A DNA stretch of 51,201 nucleotides from Anaerolineae bacterium (GCA_023151115.1 JAKLJP010000049.1:1-51201), one strand, 5' to 3'. Numbered from the stretch's first letter, positions 16,204 to 25,360 are shown. Notes: generated from the sequence alone by a model not told the origin. Program-made: numbers and translations.

Positions 16204-18470
16204 GAGAGCCTCCTGCTGTAGCGATTGCGTAGGATAATTGCCAGCGCGTTCATAGATAGAAGCAAAATCAGCAAAACGACAATGGCTGCCGCCGCAATAT
16301 TGCGAAACTCAGCCTGCGGGCGGGCCGTCCATTGATAGATTTGAATGGGTAAGGTGGTGAATTTGGAAAAAATACCATCGGGGTCAATGGTGATAAAAGT
16401 GGAAGCGCCAACCACCACCAGCGGCGCAGTTTCACCCATCGCCCGCGAGACGGCCAGAATGGTGCCTGTTAGAATACCAGGGATAGCATTAGGCAGCACG
16501 TGTGCCCAGATGGTTTGCCACTTGGTAGCGCCCAGAGCCATCCCGGCTTGGCGCAGCGACAGCGGCACCGCCCGAATCGCTTCCTGGGCATTGATGATAA
16601 TCACCGGCAGAATGAGCAGGGCCAGGGTCAGCCCGGCCGAGATGATGGTGCGGCCATTGGCGGTGGTGGGATCGGCCGCCGCGCCCAGGGCCGCTCCGCT
16701 GGTAAAAGGTTCAAACAGCCGCACAAAAATAGCCAGCCCCAGGATACCGTAGATAATCGAGGGCACTCCGGCCAGGTTGTTGATATTGGTTTGAATGATG
16801 GTATTGATCCGGCGTAGTAACGGATTGGCCGTGCCAGTAGCATACTCTTCCAGATAGATGGCCGCGCCAACGCCAATGGGGAAAGAGACCAGAATGGTAA
16901 TGGCAATGGTCCACAATGAGCCGAGAATAGCGGTCCGCACCCCGGCCAGGGTCGGGTCGCTGGCTTGAGGTTTACGCACAAAATCGGGGGTTATCCAGGA
17001 GCGAAATTCAACCTCGGCGTTGGGGAATTTCTCGGCGGCTTCAGCCACAATAGTTTCCCGCTTGAGTAAGGAGTCAACTAAAGGCCAGGTCGCAACCACT
17101 TTGGGGGCAACGACAAATTCCTGCACCAGCGCATACACATTCTCCTGGTCGCGGGCCGGCAGGCTGCAACGCGCCGGCGGTTCGGCCCCGGCGCACTCCT
17201 GGGCGTGTTTATCCGGGTCAAGCGTTAGAAATTTATCCTCGTAGAAAAGCTGCTCATTTTCTAATTGGCGCAGTTTGCCTTTGGAAACGAGCAATTTTTT
17301 TCCCTGCGGGTCCTGAGTGGTGGCGATAATTTCCACCAGGTCATCTTTCGGCAGACTGGCCAACTCAACCCCGCCATAAATCGTTTCGGTGAAGAAATCC
17401 AGGGTGCCGCTGTCGGCCCCCGGAATATAGCGCTCGATGGGGGTGTTGGGCCAACTGGGGTCAACATCCGACCAATTTTTGGCCTCGGTAAAGATTTTTT
17501 GCAGTTGCTCAACCGTCACATTTTTTAGAAAGGTGTTTTCCCTGCTAACAACCACCACCAGCGCATCGGTCCCGACGCGAAATTCGGCCACTTCTAAACC
17601 CTTGCCCCGGCAGGCGGCGCGCTCAAGCGTGTTGATGGCCCGGCTGGCGTTAGCAATATCCGCTTTGCCTTCGACGCAAAACTGGCGCAGGCCACCGGTG
17701 GTGCCTATATTGTCAACCGTAATTTCTCCGCTGTAGCCTGCTTCGGTAAAACGGGTCGCCAGCCGGTCGGTCAAGGGAAAAACGGTCGAACTACCGGCCA
17801 CCAAAACTTTGCCTTCCACCGCGGCCGGATTGACCGCAGGCAGGGCGGCCCCGGTCTGATTTTGCGCTTTCAGCCAGGTGGCTTTGGCGCTGTCCAGAGA
17901 TGCGGTTGTGGCTGCAAAGTAGCCCACATCGTCAATCTCGTCGTTGACGTGGGTCAGATAATAATTGATAAATTCGGCCACCTGCGGCTTTTTATTCATA
18001 ATCTGAGGGGATGAGTAGATGAACAGCGGCCGGGCGATGGGGTATTCGCCGCTCTCGGCGGTTTCCGCCGAAGGCGCAATCCCATTAACCATCAGGGCTT
18101 GTAGCTTGTCCTGGTTAGCTTTGTAGTAGGCATAACCAAAAAAGCCAATGGCGTTCGGGTTGCCGCTGATGCCTGCGGCCAGGTCATTGTCATCCTCGCT
18201 TGATAATACGGCCACTTCCAGCATGTCCGCTTCTTGCAGCCGCAGCACCAACGTTTCCGGTTCAATCTGATTTTCCACCGCCGTCAAACCAAAGGCTTCG
18301 TTGACCACGTTGTATAGCAGGGCCAGCAAGGCAATCAGGCTAATTACCAACGACGAAATAAAGACGACCCGCCAAAAAGTGGCGTTAAAATTGCGAAACT
18401 GGATAAATCGGGCCAGGTCTTTGTCTTCGGGGTATGAGCCGGGTTGGGCCGGTTTTGTCTCAACATTCAT
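16200..18470 (-). CDS. pstA: PstA permease with a circularly permuted PstS domain in its periplasmic loop
   Basis: 756 residues, against about 290 for ordinary PstA. Helix 1 lies at about 34-56. Residues about 91-201 match the C-terminal lobe of the PstS encoded at 19738 ([33 protein letters not shown]), and residues about 220-366 match its N-terminal lobe ([12 protein letters not shown] 225-236, [17 protein letters not shown]). The lobes are in swapped order, joined by a linker at 202-219. Phosphate-contact motifs AGSST and DSGT are retained. A further 140-residue loop precedes the permease core (from about 510), with the EAA-like motif [27 protein letters not shown]. The start overlaps the pstC stop by 4 nt. 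The embedded domain may capture phosphate at the channel or act as a sensor; function is inferred, the permutation is seen directly. Confidence 0.9.
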   Translation of the reverse strand: MNVETKPAQPGSYPEDKDLARFIQFRNFNATFWRVVFISSLVISLIALLALLYNVVNEAFGLTAVENQIEPETLVLRLQEADMLEVAVLSSEDDNDLAAGISGNPNAIGFFGYAYYKANQDKLQALMVNGIAPSAETAESGEYPIARPLFIYSSPQIMNKKPQVAEFINYYLTHVNDEIDDVGYFAATTASLDSAKATWLKAQNQTGAALPAVNPAAVEGKVLVAGSSTVFPLTDRLATRFTEAGYSGEITVDNIGTTGGLRQFCVEGKADIANASRAINTLERAACRGKGLEVAEFRVGTDALVVVVSRENTFLKNVTVEQLQKIFTEAKNWSDVDPSWPNTPIERYIPGADSGTLDFFTETIYGGVELASLPKDDLVEIIATTQDPQGKKLLVSKGKLRQLENEQLFYEDKFLTLDPDKHAQECAGAEPPARCSLPARDQENVYALVQEFVVAPKVVATWPLVDSLLKRETIVAEAAEKFPNAEVEFRSWITPDFVRKPQASDPTLAGVRTAILGSLWTIAITILVSFPIGVGAAIYLEEYATGTANPLLRRINTIIQTNINNLAGVPSIIYGILGLAIFVRLFEPFTSGAALGAAADPTTANGRTIISAGLTLALLILPVIIINAQEAIRAVPLSLRQAGMALGATKWQTIWAHVLPNAIPGILTGTILAVSRAMGETAPLVVVGASTFITIDPDGIFSKFTTLPIQIYQWTARPQAEFRNIAAAAIVVLLILLLSMNALAIILRNRYSRRLS

Positions 18471-19423
18471 TCGTACACCTCCCGGAAGTGGCGCACAATA
18501 TAGCCGCTGATGATGTTAAGCGTTAAGGTCATCACAAAGAGCATCAGGCCGATGGCAAAGATGCTGTTGTAGTCAATGGTGCCATAGCTCAGGTCGCCGC
18601 CGCTGATACGGACAATATGGCCGGTCATCGTTTCGGCGGCTTTGAAGGGGTTGAAGGTGAAATTGGGACCGGCCCCGGCCGCCAAGGCCACAATCATCGT
18701 CTCGCCGACAGCCCGTGAGATGCCCACGACAAAGGCCGCCGTAATACCCGACAGCGCCGCCGGCAACACCACCCTAAACGACGTTTCCAGTTTGGTAGCG
18801 CCCAGCCCATACGAGGCCTCTCGCAGTGCGCGAGGTACAGCGTGCAGCGCGTCTTCACTCATTGAGGCAATCAAGGGTACAATCAGGATACCCAAAACCA
18901 GACCAGCAGAGGCGGTGTTATAAATCTCAACCACATCTGAGCCGAAAATACCACGCAGGAGCGGGGTCATAAAGGTTAAAGCAAAGTAACCATACACAAC
19001 GGTCGGAACGCCGGCCAGCACCTCCAGAATGGGTTTGAGCAGACCACGTGTTCCGGGCGTGGCATACTCGCTCAAATAAATGGCGGCAAACAGCCCCAGC
19101 GGTATCGCCACCAACATAGCGATGGCGCTGGTCATCAAAGTGGCGTTAACCAGCGGCCAGATGCCAAATTGTTTGATGGCCGGCTGCCAGGTGGTGCTGG
19201 TAAAGAACTCAACCAGGCTGACCTCATCGCTGCCAAAGAAGAGCCACGACTCCTCCGCCAGCACAAAAACAATACCCAGGGTGGTAAAGATAGAAATTGC
19301 ACCGGAAGCGAACAAAAAGCCCTGGATTAGCGCCTCGCCCAAGCGCATGCGCTTGCGCAGACTCTCGGTCGTGACGCCGGTTTCAGCCGCGGTGACGGCT
19401 GAGGTTGAAGCACCTATTGCCAT
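18467..19423 (-). CDS. pstC: Phosphate ABC transporter permease PstC
   Basis: 318 residues with six or so helices and the EAA loop REASYGLGATKLETSFRVVLPAALSGI. Motifs LAEESWLFFGSDEVSLVEFFTSTTWQP and SEYATPGTRGLLKPILEVLAGVPTVVYGYFAL are typical of PstC. It pairs with the enlarged PstA. AAAGGAG lies 13 bp upstream of the ATG. The 300-bp gap before it (19424-19737) holds hairpins and repeats but no gene, so pstS may be transcribed partly apart from pstCAB. Confidence 0.93.
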   Translation of the reverse strand: MAIGASTSAVTAAETGVTTESLRKRMRLGEALIQGFLFASGAISIFTTLGIVFVLAEESWLFFGSDEVSLVEFFTSTTWQPAIKQFGIWPLVNATLMTSAIAMLVAIPLGLFAAIYLSEYATPGTRGLLKPILEVLAGVPTVVYGYFALTFMTPLLRGIFGSDVVEIYNTASAGLVLGILIVPLIASMSEDALHAVPRALREASYGLGATKLETSFRVVLPAALSGITAAFVVGISRAVGETMIVALAAGAGPNFTFNPFKAAETMTGHIVRISGGDLSYGTIDYNSIFAIGLMLFVMTLTLNIISGYIVRHFREVYE

Positions 19424-19454
19424 GAGTTTCGCCAGCTCCTTTCAGAAATTTTGA

Positions 19455-19508
19455 AGTGACAAAGCTTGATTTGCTGATTGGGATGATGACAAAGCAAGCT
19501 TTGTGACT
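19455..19508. repeat. Inverted repeat upstream of pstC
   Basis: AGTGACAAAGCTTG and CAAGCTTTGTGACT form 14-base arms, 13 matching, with a 26-nt loop. There is no T run. Confidence 0.5.
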
Positions 19509-19589
19509 CCAATTTCTAAACAAACTGTATTCTACATTTTACTAAAAATCACCCCTCGATACAGGCTAACGCCCCGCTTCGCGTCAGGA

Positions 19590-19660
19590 TGATTTCGGCT
19601 TATTAAGCGCATCCTGAGTAGCTTTGAGCAAAGCGAAAAGCGTATCGAAGGGTGCGATTT
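19590..19660. repeat. Intergenic REP-like sequence
   Basis: Contains CATCCTGAGTAGCTTTGAGC and GTATCGAAGGGTGCG, resembling a widespread intergenic palindromic repeat. It has no coding potential. Copy number in the genome cannot be judged here. Confidence 0.35.
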
Positions 19661-19686
19661 GCAAAAACCCGAATCGAGGTAAACAA

Positions 19687-19715
19687 GGTAGGTCACGCTT
19701 AAAGCGTGACCTACC
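19687..19715. terminator. Strong hairpin downstream of pstS
   Basis: GGTAGGTCACGCTT and AAGCGTGACCTACC form 14-bp arms, 22 bp past the pstS stop. It lacks a T run, so it may attenuate rather than end transcription. This could raise PstS over the membrane subunits, as hairpins do in other pst operons. Confidence 0.55.
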
Positions 19716-19737
19716 AATACATAAAGTTGAGCAGCTA

Positions 19738-20934
19738 TTATTTATTCGCATCCAGCCAATTTTGTTTAGCGGTATCGAGGGCGGCTTGGGAAGCAGGGAA
19801 GTAGCCAACATCGAGGACTTCTTCATTGACAAAGGAGAGATAGAAGTTGATGAAGGCAGCCACCTGCGGTTTCTCGGCCATCACATTGGCGGCGCTGTAG
19901 ATGAACAAGGGCCGGGCTAAGGGGTACTCGCCGCTCTCGGCGGTTTCTTCGGTCGGTTCGATGCCGTTGACGCTGACGGCTTTGAGCGCACCCTGGTTGG
20001 CGTTGTAGTAGGCATAACCAAAGTAGCCGATGGCATAGGGACTGCCTTCGACGCCTTGGGCCAGGACATTATCATCCTCGGAGAGTTGCAGATTGGCCGC
20101 GTTCAGAATGGCTTCCTCACCCTTGCCCTCGTCGGTGGCTTCATCCTTGACAAAGTAGGGGTCCATGACCGCTTCGAGGAAGTAGTCATAAGTGCCGCTG
20201 TCGGTGCCGGGGCTGAAACGCAGGATGTCTTCGGCCGGCCAGTCGGGGCGGACATCAGACCACTTCTGAGCAGTGGAGAACAACAAGGCCAACTCTTCCA
20301 GGGTGACATCGGTCAGGAAGTCGTTCTCGGCGCTGACCACAACAGCCAGGGCGTCGGTGCCAACGCGGAACTCGATGGGGGTGCGACCAATGCTTTCACA
20401 CGCAGCGACTTCTTCCTCTTTGATGGCGCGGGAGGCATTGGAGATGTCGGTTTCACCGGCCACACAGAAGCGCTCAAAACCAGCGCCGGTGCCGATGCTG
20501 TCAACGGTGATGTTGCCGGCATAGCCCTCATCCTGGAAGCGTTCGGCCATGCGCTCGGTCAGGGGGAAGACCGTCGAGCTGCCGGCCGTGATGATGTCGC
20601 CGGTCACTTCCAGCGGGTTCACTTCCGGCAATTCCACTCCGCTGCCCTCGGCCATCGCGGCTTCCTCAACCGGCGCTTCCGTCGCTTCTGCGGCTGGCTC
20701 CTCGGCCATCTCAGTTGGTTCAGTCATGACCTCTTCGGCTGGCTCAGCGACAACTTCTTCGGTCGCAGGAGCCTCGGCGGCTGGTTCTTCAACCGGCGCT
20801 TCGGTCGCCGGCGCCGCCGATTCTTCTTTCGGGGCCTCGGTTGGTACGGCTGCGCCACACTGCGCGGCCATTAAACTGATGATGAGCAGTAAGCTCAACA
20901 GGATAAAAGTGGTTTTTGATTTGAATGGTATCAT
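19738..20934 (-). CDS. pstS: Phosphate-binding lipoprotein PstS
   Basis: 398 residues. A lipobox signal (MAAQC, C26) is followed by a low-complexity Ala/Glu/Pro linker (about 29-100) that tethers the binding domain. The phosphate domain has [33 protein letters not shown] and GTDSGTYDYF. The C-terminal lobe includes SEDDNVLAQGVEGSPYAIGYF and ARPLFIYSA. The two lobes in the opposite order are embedded in PstA next door. The start has GAGGAG upstream, and the promoter region holds a five-repeat Pho box. Confidence 0.95.
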   Translation of the reverse strand: MIPFKSKTTFILLSLLLIISLMAAQCGAAVPTEAPKEESAAPATEAPVEEPAAEAPATEEVVAEPAEEVMTEPTEMAEEPAAEATEAPVEEAAMAEGSGVELPEVNPLEVTGDIITAGSSTVFPLTERMAERFQDEGYAGNITVDSIGTGAGFERFCVAGETDISNASRAIKEEEVAACESIGRTPIEFRVGTDALAVVVSAENDFLTDVTLEELALLFSTAQKWSDVRPDWPAEDILRFSPGTDSGTYDYFLEAVMDPYFVKDEATDEGKGEEAILNAANLQLSEDDNVLAQGVEGSPYAIGYFGYAYYNANQGALKAVSVNGIEPTEETAESGEYPLARPLFIYSAANVMAEKPQVAAFINFYLSFVNEEVLDVGYFPASQAALDTAKQNWLDANK

Positions 20935-21070
20935 TTAAAACTCTCCTCACCTTTCTATAATAAAAAGCCTAAAATTTTTGCGCTCTACTTCCCTTTTTTA
21001 GAGCAGGGCAGGGAAGTGAACCGCTTATGGTTGCCCATAACTCATGACCAAGTTATGGTGCTACAACCCT

Positions 21071-21120
21071 GTTAAATCCCAGTTAAAGTAACTTTAAAGA
21101 AACGTAAAAATATTGTTAAA
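21071..21120 (-). promoter_or_regulatory. Pho box: five 11-bp-spaced repeats upstream of pstS
   Basis: GTTAAA, GTTAAA, TTTAAA, GTAAAA and GTTAAA begin at 21071, 21082, 21093, 21104 and 21115, an exact 11-bp period. On the pstS strand these read TTTAAC-like, close to the Pho boxes of Bacillus PhoP and cyanobacterial SphR/PhoB. It lies about 140 bp upstream of pstS, so phosphate starvation control is expected. Confidence 0.8.
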
Positions 21121-21261
21121 AATTTTTAACGGTTATTCTCCTCTTCATAAAGAGAGCGGGAGGAAGGCGTGACACCCTCTTCCCGGCGCTCTAAGCGGCA
21201 GCCAAAACACACTTTAAAATGTGCCTGACCTACAGTCTGCTGACATTGATTTTATGGGTGG

Positions 21262-21402
21262 CTAAAAAGGTGAGCAGTTCGGCTGAGGGCTCAACCATTG
21301 TTGTTGTTTGAGCACATGGAGTCTTTGCTCCAAACGAGCAATCTTTAGATTAAGGGTTCCAATAGGTTCTGGCATCGTTGAATTTTCTTTAATGTTTTTC
21401 AT
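21262..21402 (-). CDS. Small open frame of unknown function (doubtful)
   Basis: A 46-residue frame (MKNIKENSTMPEPIGTLNL then KIARLEQRLHVLKQQQWL and a short tail) with heptad-like Leu spacing, suggesting a helix. No clear ribosome site. Another frame (MVEPSAELLTFLATHKINV) starts inside it, which hints at a frameshifted remnant. I do not recognise it. The remaining interval 21121-21728 is AT-rich and shows no other gene; it holds a 9-bp-arm hairpin at 21655-21693 (ACCGACCAG/CTGGTCGGT). Confidence 0.25.
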   Translation of the reverse strand: MKNIKENSTMPEPIGTLNLKIARLEQRLHVLKQQQWLSPQPNCSPF

Positions 21403-21654
21403 CGATAACAGTTTAGCCTATTATTGTAAAAAATCTTTTAAGCTAATTTTAAAAAATCTTAAGAAAAGGATTGAGTTTTACTAAGAGTAAAGGGAGGAAC
21501 AAACATTTTTCTCCTGAACCTTAAGCAATACCAACCGGCTGCCGGATCGATACCGATGCCATTCACCGGTCAAGTCGGGCCTCGCGGCGATAATTTATTT
21601 CAATATTTATGGAAATATTTAGCCAAAATAAAAACCGGTATTCTAAGCAACTTT

Positions 21655-21693
21655 ACCGACCAGACGCGAGTAAAGAGACTCCAGCTGGTCGGT
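21655..21693. terminator. Hairpin downstream of the thioredoxin-like gene
   Basis: ACCGACCAG and CTGGTCGGT arms with a 21-nt loop, about 35 bp past the stop of the last gene of the radical SAM operon. A possible operon end; no T run of note. Confidence 0.35.
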
Positions 21694-21728
21694 AGTGAAA
21701 ATCAGTCACGGCTCTCAAATCATTCCAA

Positions 21729-22004
21729 CTATGAGGTTGAGGCCGATAATGCCTCCAACAGCCAACCTTTGATTTCGTCTCGGGTCGGGATGCGCCCGGC
21801 GCTGACCAGCTTTTCATTAATGACCAGGCCGGGGGTGTACATAATCGGGTATTTCATAATATCCTGGGTTTCGGTGACTTTAAGAATGGTCGCCTCAAAT
21901 TCTTCCGGCTGGTCTGCTGCTACTGCCTCCAGCGCTTCGGATGTTTTTTGGGCCAGTATCTGGCAATTTTTGCACCCAGGGCCTAAAACTTTGATAGTTA
22001 GCAT
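21729..22004 (-). CDS. Thioredoxin-like small redox-active disulfide protein (TM0996/MTH895 type)
   Basis: A 91-residue glutaredoxin-like fold protein with a CKNC active site (VLGPGCKNCQILAQKT) and the cis-Pro region IMYTPGLVINEKLVSAG. The start is the ATG at 22004 with GGAGGATATT upstream; the longer reading to 22061 crosses a hairpin. Such proteins are common next to DUF318 permeases and ArsR regulators. Here it ends the GcvH/DGC/radical SAM operon and could reduce a protein disulfide or a lipoyl-bound sulfur; the partner is unknown. Confidence 0.85.
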   Translation of the reverse strand: MLTIKVLGPGCKNCQILAQKTSEALEAVAADQPEEFEATILKVTETQDIMKYPIMYTPGLVINEKLVSAGRIPTRDEIKGWLLEALSASTS

Positions 22005-22027
22005 AATATCCTCCGAGTAAAAGATAA

Positions 22028-22065
22028 GAGATTGGAGATGAGAAATGGATTCACTCTCCAATCTC
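22028..22065. repeat. Hairpin between radical SAM and thioredoxin-like genes
   Basis: Perfect 11-bp arms GAGATTGGAGA and TCTCCAATCTC with a 16-nt loop. It resembles the other purine-rich intergenic hairpins in this window and may tune expression of the last gene. Confidence 0.5.
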
Positions 22066-22073
22066 CTGAATAT

Positions 22074-23333
22074 TTATGGGCACTGAATGACCCCCTGCGA
22101 CCACAAACAGTTGCCGCAGGTAGGAAATTCGTTGCCAAAGCAGTCCTCTCTGTTTTCATAAGCCAGTTCGCAGCCGCCGCAGAAGGTGCAGGGCGCAAAT
22201 TCGTACCCTTGCACTTTGTGGCGGTAACTCTGATGATCCGGCGCTTCCCACAACTCACGCAGCGACTTGTCGGCTATGTTGCCGATGATGTACTGGTGTG
22301 AGAAATAGTGGCGTGTACCCCAATAGCTGATGTGGCTGTGCAGTAGAGGCAAACACGGGCTGGCTCCGCCATCCCAGCCAATAGCCATCGTCCCGTTTTC
22401 AATAAAGGGGCAGGTGTCGTTGGTTGACCCCAGGTTGCTGCCGGCGATTTTGATGTTCCAGCCCTTATTCAAGGCCTGGCTTAGCACCTGGCCGAGCACC
22501 CCATCCGGGTTCAGCTTGGGTAAACTCATGTACCGGCCCCACGGCGACGGCTGAAACGACATATTGTTCAAAACTTTATCATACAGCCGCTCCTGGCACA
22601 TTTCCTGGGTGTAAGGCAAAACATTGCTCACCGAAAGGCGAGTAGCCCGCAACTGCTGGCCAATCCGCATCACCTCCGGCAAATCGTGGATATTGCGCTG
22701 CATGGCCACAAAAGCAATGCCTATTTCCGGCAGGGGACGGTGGCCTTTGGGTCTGGCCCGGCTGAACTGTTTCAGATTAGCCAACACTTTGGGCAGCGAC
22801 GCGCCCAGCCGCACATCGGCGTAGCTCTCCGGGGTGGCTCCATCCAGCGAGACCCACAGCACATCCAGCCCGGCCTCAATCAGTTGGTGCGAAAGACGCT
22901 CGGTGAGGAGCGTGCCGTTGGTGATCAGTTCCACCTGCGATCCCAGGGCCTTGGCTTGGGCAATCATCTCCGGCAGTTGGGGATGCATCAAAGGTTCGCC
23001 GATGCCGCCGAAAAAGACCAGCGGCGGCGGCGAAAACTCCGGCAGGCCGGCTATAATCCGTTCAAAGGTCGCCTCGGCCATCACCTCATCCGGCGCGTTC
23101 CAAACACTGCGCATACAGGTGATGCAATCCAAGTTACAGCGTCCCGACGGCTCAAGATAAAGTTTTGCCAGATGGGTCACGGGGCGATGTAAACGCACAC
23201 CCGCTTCTTCCCGCTCAAACAACACCTTCGCGCCGGGTTTTAAGCCATATTGAGCGGCTACTTCGGCAGGGATGACCAGCCGCCCATTTTCATCTACCTC
23301 TCCCCAGATAACCGGTTTGGCGCTAATCGTCAT
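22074..23333 (-). CDS. Radical SAM/SPASM protein with N-terminal AbrB-like domain
   Basis: 419 residues. An AbrB/SpoVT-like swapped-hairpin segment lies at about 8-52 (GEVDENGRLVIPAEVAAQYGLKPGAKVLFE). The radical SAM motif CNLDCITC gives the CxxxCxxC site C66/C70/C73. The C-terminus is Cys-rich (CTFCGGCELA, ENREDCFGNEFPTCGNCLW, a final C), consistent with SPASM auxiliary clusters. SPASM enzymes modify peptides or proteins; the substrate is unknown. The AbrB fusion is unusual because that domain normally binds DNA. The start overlaps the OsmC stop by 4 nt. The partner genes suggest sulfur or metalloid chemistry rather than peptide maturation. Confidence 0.8.
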   Translation of the reverse strand: MTISAKPVIWGEVDENGRLVIPAEVAAQYGLKPGAKVLFEREEAGVRLHRPVTHLAKLYLEPSGRCNLDCITCMRSVWNAPDEVMAEATFERIIAGLPEFSPPPLVFFGGIGEPLMHPQLPEMIAQAKALGSQVELITNGTLLTERLSHQLIEAGLDVLWVSLDGATPESYADVRLGASLPKVLANLKQFSRARPKGHRPLPEIGIAFVAMQRNIHDLPEVMRIGQQLRATRLSVSNVLPYTQEMCQERLYDKVLNNMSFQPSPWGRYMSLPKLNPDGVLGQVLSQALNKGWNIKIAGSNLGSTNDTCPFIENGTMAIGWDGGASPCLPLLHSHISYWGTRHYFSHQYIIGNIADKSLRELWEAPDHQSYRHKVQGYEFAPCTFCGGCELAYENREDCFGNEFPTCGNCLWSQGVIQCP

Positions 23334-23782
23334 GGCAGTACCTCAATCTTTGGTTCAATTGTCAGTTTTGACTTGACCGAGTTGGCCACCAGGCTATACT
23401 TCTGGGCCGACTCCAGCGCCCGGCTAACCTGTTTTAAGACCCGCTCCGGCTCGCCGCCGTTGGCCTTAACCACAATCTTGGGCCGAAAGAGTAGATCGGT
23501 AAAAATTTCAGTCCGATCCAACTCGACCAGTTTTTTGCCTTCGGCATAACAATCGTAGCTCTGCAAGTCAAGCTTGAACCGTTCAGCCGCCCAGATGAAC
23601 ATCATCATCACGCAGGTGTTGGCCGCGGCGACAAAGGCATCTTCGGGCGTCAGGACTCCGGCGTGGCCGTGCGCATCGGGGGGGGCGGAGAAATCCATCT
23701 CCGGGCCGTTGCCCATCTTGAGATGGCCCCAATGCTCCCCTTTCCAGGTGACGGTGGTGTGATAAGTGGCCGTGCGCAACAT
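23330..23782 (-). CDS. OsmC-family protein lacking the second Cys
   Basis: A 150-residue OsmC/YhfA-type protein. The first catalytic Cys is in ANTCVMMMFIWAAERF. The second position, where OsmC has a Cys-Pro-Val type motif, reads KYSLVANSVKSK, so the resolving Cys seems replaced by Ser. Classical OsmC proteins are thiol peroxidases; this one may handle persulfides or have a binding role instead. The gene starts directly after the stop of the downstream-reading DGC protein and overlaps the radical SAM gene. Confidence 0.75.
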   Translation of the reverse strand: MLRTATYHTTVTWKGEHWGHLKMGNGPEMDFSAPPDAHGHAGVLTPEDAFVAAANTCVMMMFIWAAERFKLDLQSYDCYAEGKKLVELDRTEIFTDLLFRPKIVVKANGGEPERVLKQVSRALESAQKYSLVANSVKSKLTIEPKIEVLP

Positions 23783-24502
23783 TTAAGCCTCCTGCTTCTG
23801 GCAATAATGGCTATATTCCCGCAGCAAGGCTGCCTCGTAAGCAGGCGCAACCTCATCAGCAATCGAATTATACAAACGGGTCGTTTGTAAAAGTTCAGCC
23901 GCAACACCGTTCGTGTCGGGTCGTTTGCCCTGCTGATAAAACTGCTCAAAAATAGCCGGCACGGCGATGAGCGTCTCCCGCCGGTCTGCCACCGACAGCA
24001 TCAAGACCGGGATGCCTGAACCGCAGGAACATTTGGCTTCGACCGCTTCTTCAGGTTGACCTGTTTCTTCGACGGCAGTTCCACTCCGGCGGCTCCATTT
24101 GACGCCCAGCAGATTGTCCACTAGGGGAGCAACAGCCTCGGCGACAGTATCCACCGCTTGCCGCCCGGTTTCATTCAAACGGCGCGACGTACCTAAATTG
24201 ACCTCCGCCCCCACCAACTCTGTCACCACCACACCGGCTGCCGGTTTGCTGCTGTACTGTTCGGTGGCGCGGGCGGCACAACGTTTGTCGCAGCCATCAA
24301 TGGCAATCGTCGGATAGAAGCGGGCAAAGGCCCGGTCGCCTTCCCCGCCGGCCAGGAACAGGGGCAGGCAGATAGTCACGGTCTCCGCCGGACGCAACTG
24401 CTCCAGCACCTTTAGCGCCGCCAGCCGGGTGACCGTTCCCGCCGCCATTTCTTCACCGCTGCAAGCAACAATCCCAACTTTCTTTTTCGGCAGATCAGGC
24501 AT
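23783..24502 (-). CDS. DGC-domain putative zinc-binding protein, long form
   Basis: 239 residues. The N-terminal half has C14 (GIVACSGEEMAAGTVTRLA) and the DGC motif IAIDGCDKRCAARA (D69-G70-C71, C75), diagnostic of the DGC family. The C-terminal half has a CSCGSG motif and no family that I recognise. The start is the ATG at 24502 with AAGGAGG upstream; it overlaps the end of the short DGC gene by 8 nt. A tandem duplication with the short form is likely, with a C-terminal extension. The family is described as zinc-binding; biochemical role unknown. Confidence 0.75.
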   Translation of the reverse strand: MPDLPKKKVGIVACSGEEMAAGTVTRLAALKVLEQLRPAETVTICLPLFLAGGEGDRAFARFYPTIAIDGCDKRCAARATEQYSSKPAAGVVVTELVGAEVNLGTSRRLNETGRQAVDTVAEAVAPLVDNLLGVKWSRRSGTAVEETGQPEEAVEAKCSCGSGIPVLMLSVADRRETLIAVPAIFEQFYQQGKRPDTNGVAAELLQTTRLYNSIADEVAPAYEAALLREYSHYCQKQEA

Positions 24503-24914
24503 CGTTTGCCTCCTTCCCACCGACAATTTTATCGGTTGCCTCGGCCAGTTCCTCGGCCATTTTGCGAGCCAACTTCTGACCTTCTTCATTCAACTCGGCA
24601 ATCCCTTTGGGTTTCAAGTGGCGGTGGCGGCGAAAGGTATCGAGCACATTAGCCTCGTAAGCCACTTGCCCGCCGCTCTCGGTCACCATTTTGCTGGCGC
24701 AGGCCAGCTTGCAGCCATCAACAGTGATAGCCGGGGCCGCCTGCACTTGCGCCTGTGTCTCCGCATCGCCCAGAACCAGCAGCGATAGGGCGATTACTTC
24801 GGCGCAGTTAGGACGCAGTTCTTCGGCCAACTCGTAGGCCGCCTCGCGTCCAACCGTGCCATAGGTTTTGCCAATGCCGCTGCACGGTACCACAACCACG
24901 TGTTTCTCGCTCAT
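24495..24914 (-). CDS. DGC-domain putative zinc-binding protein, short form
   Basis: 139 residues: VVVVPCSGIGKTYGTVGREAAYELAEELRP with C11, and ITVDGCKLACASKM with D66-G67-C68 and C72. It corresponds to the N-terminal half of the neighbouring long form. The start overlaps the GcvH-like stop by 4 nt (ATGA), so they are coupled. The tail after about residue 90 is helical and charged. Function unknown; the Cys arrangement could hold zinc or a sulfane sulfur. Confidence 0.75.
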   Translation of the reverse strand: MSEKHVVVVPCSGIGKTYGTVGREAAYELAEELRPNCAEVIALSLLVLGDAETQAQVQAAPAITVDGCKLACASKMVTESGGQVAYEANVLDTFRRHRHLKPKGIAELNEEGQKLARKMAEELAEATDKIVGGKEANDA

Positions 24915-25360
24915 CGGTTTTTGGCCTCCTGTTCGGCTTCGGCGGTCATCCGGGCAAAGTAAGCCTGGGCGTCGAGGAGATTAAGCTTATCCTCTTCCCA
25001 GACGTTGGGTTCAACCAACACCAGCCAACCTGCCTCATACGGCGCTTCATTAATCAGTTCCGGCTCATCTTCCAGGCGGGGATTGATCGCTTTAATCACG
25101 CCGCTGATTGGGGAGGGGATACTCAGGTTGGTTTTCATTGTCTCAATGGCGGCTAATTCGTCGCCGGGAGTTAAGGTTGTGCCTTCGGCTTGGAGTTCGG
25201 CAAAGGCCACATCCCCCGATGTTTGCTGCAAGTAGTCGCTCAAACCAACCCGCACCCCTTCCATTTCGGGCTTCAGCCAGAGGTGGTCGGCGGTATAGAG
25301 CCGGTCCGCAGCGACCTTAAAGGTAAATTTATCAATGGTAATTTCCAGAAATTCGGACAT
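24911..25360 (-). CDS. GcvH-like lipoyl carrier protein
   Basis: A 149-residue GcvH-type protein. The lipoylation hairpin is AAIETMKTNLSIPSPISG with K76. The flanks (HLWLKPEMEGVRVGLSDYLQQTSGDVAFAELQ; PELINEAPYEAGWLVLVEP) follow GcvH closely. No other glycine-cleavage genes are present, and it lies with ArsR, DGC, OsmC and radical SAM genes. Standalone GcvH-like lipoate-binding proteins (LbpA) carry sulfur in the sHdr pathway, so a sulfur-carrier role is a reasonable guess. Modification by lipoate is not shown. Confidence 0.85.
   Translation of the reverse strand: MSEFLEITIDKFTFKVAADRLYTADHLWLKPEMEGVRVGLSDYLQQTSGDVAFAELQAEGTTLTPGDELAAIETMKTNLSIPSPISGVIKAINPRLEDEPELINEAPYEAGWLVLVEPNVWEEDKLNLLDAQAYFARMTAEAEQEAKNR

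Noticed and set aside
21556..22020. 154-residue plus-strand frame
   Set aside because: Antisense to the thioredoxin-like gene; low-complexity content and no ribosome site.
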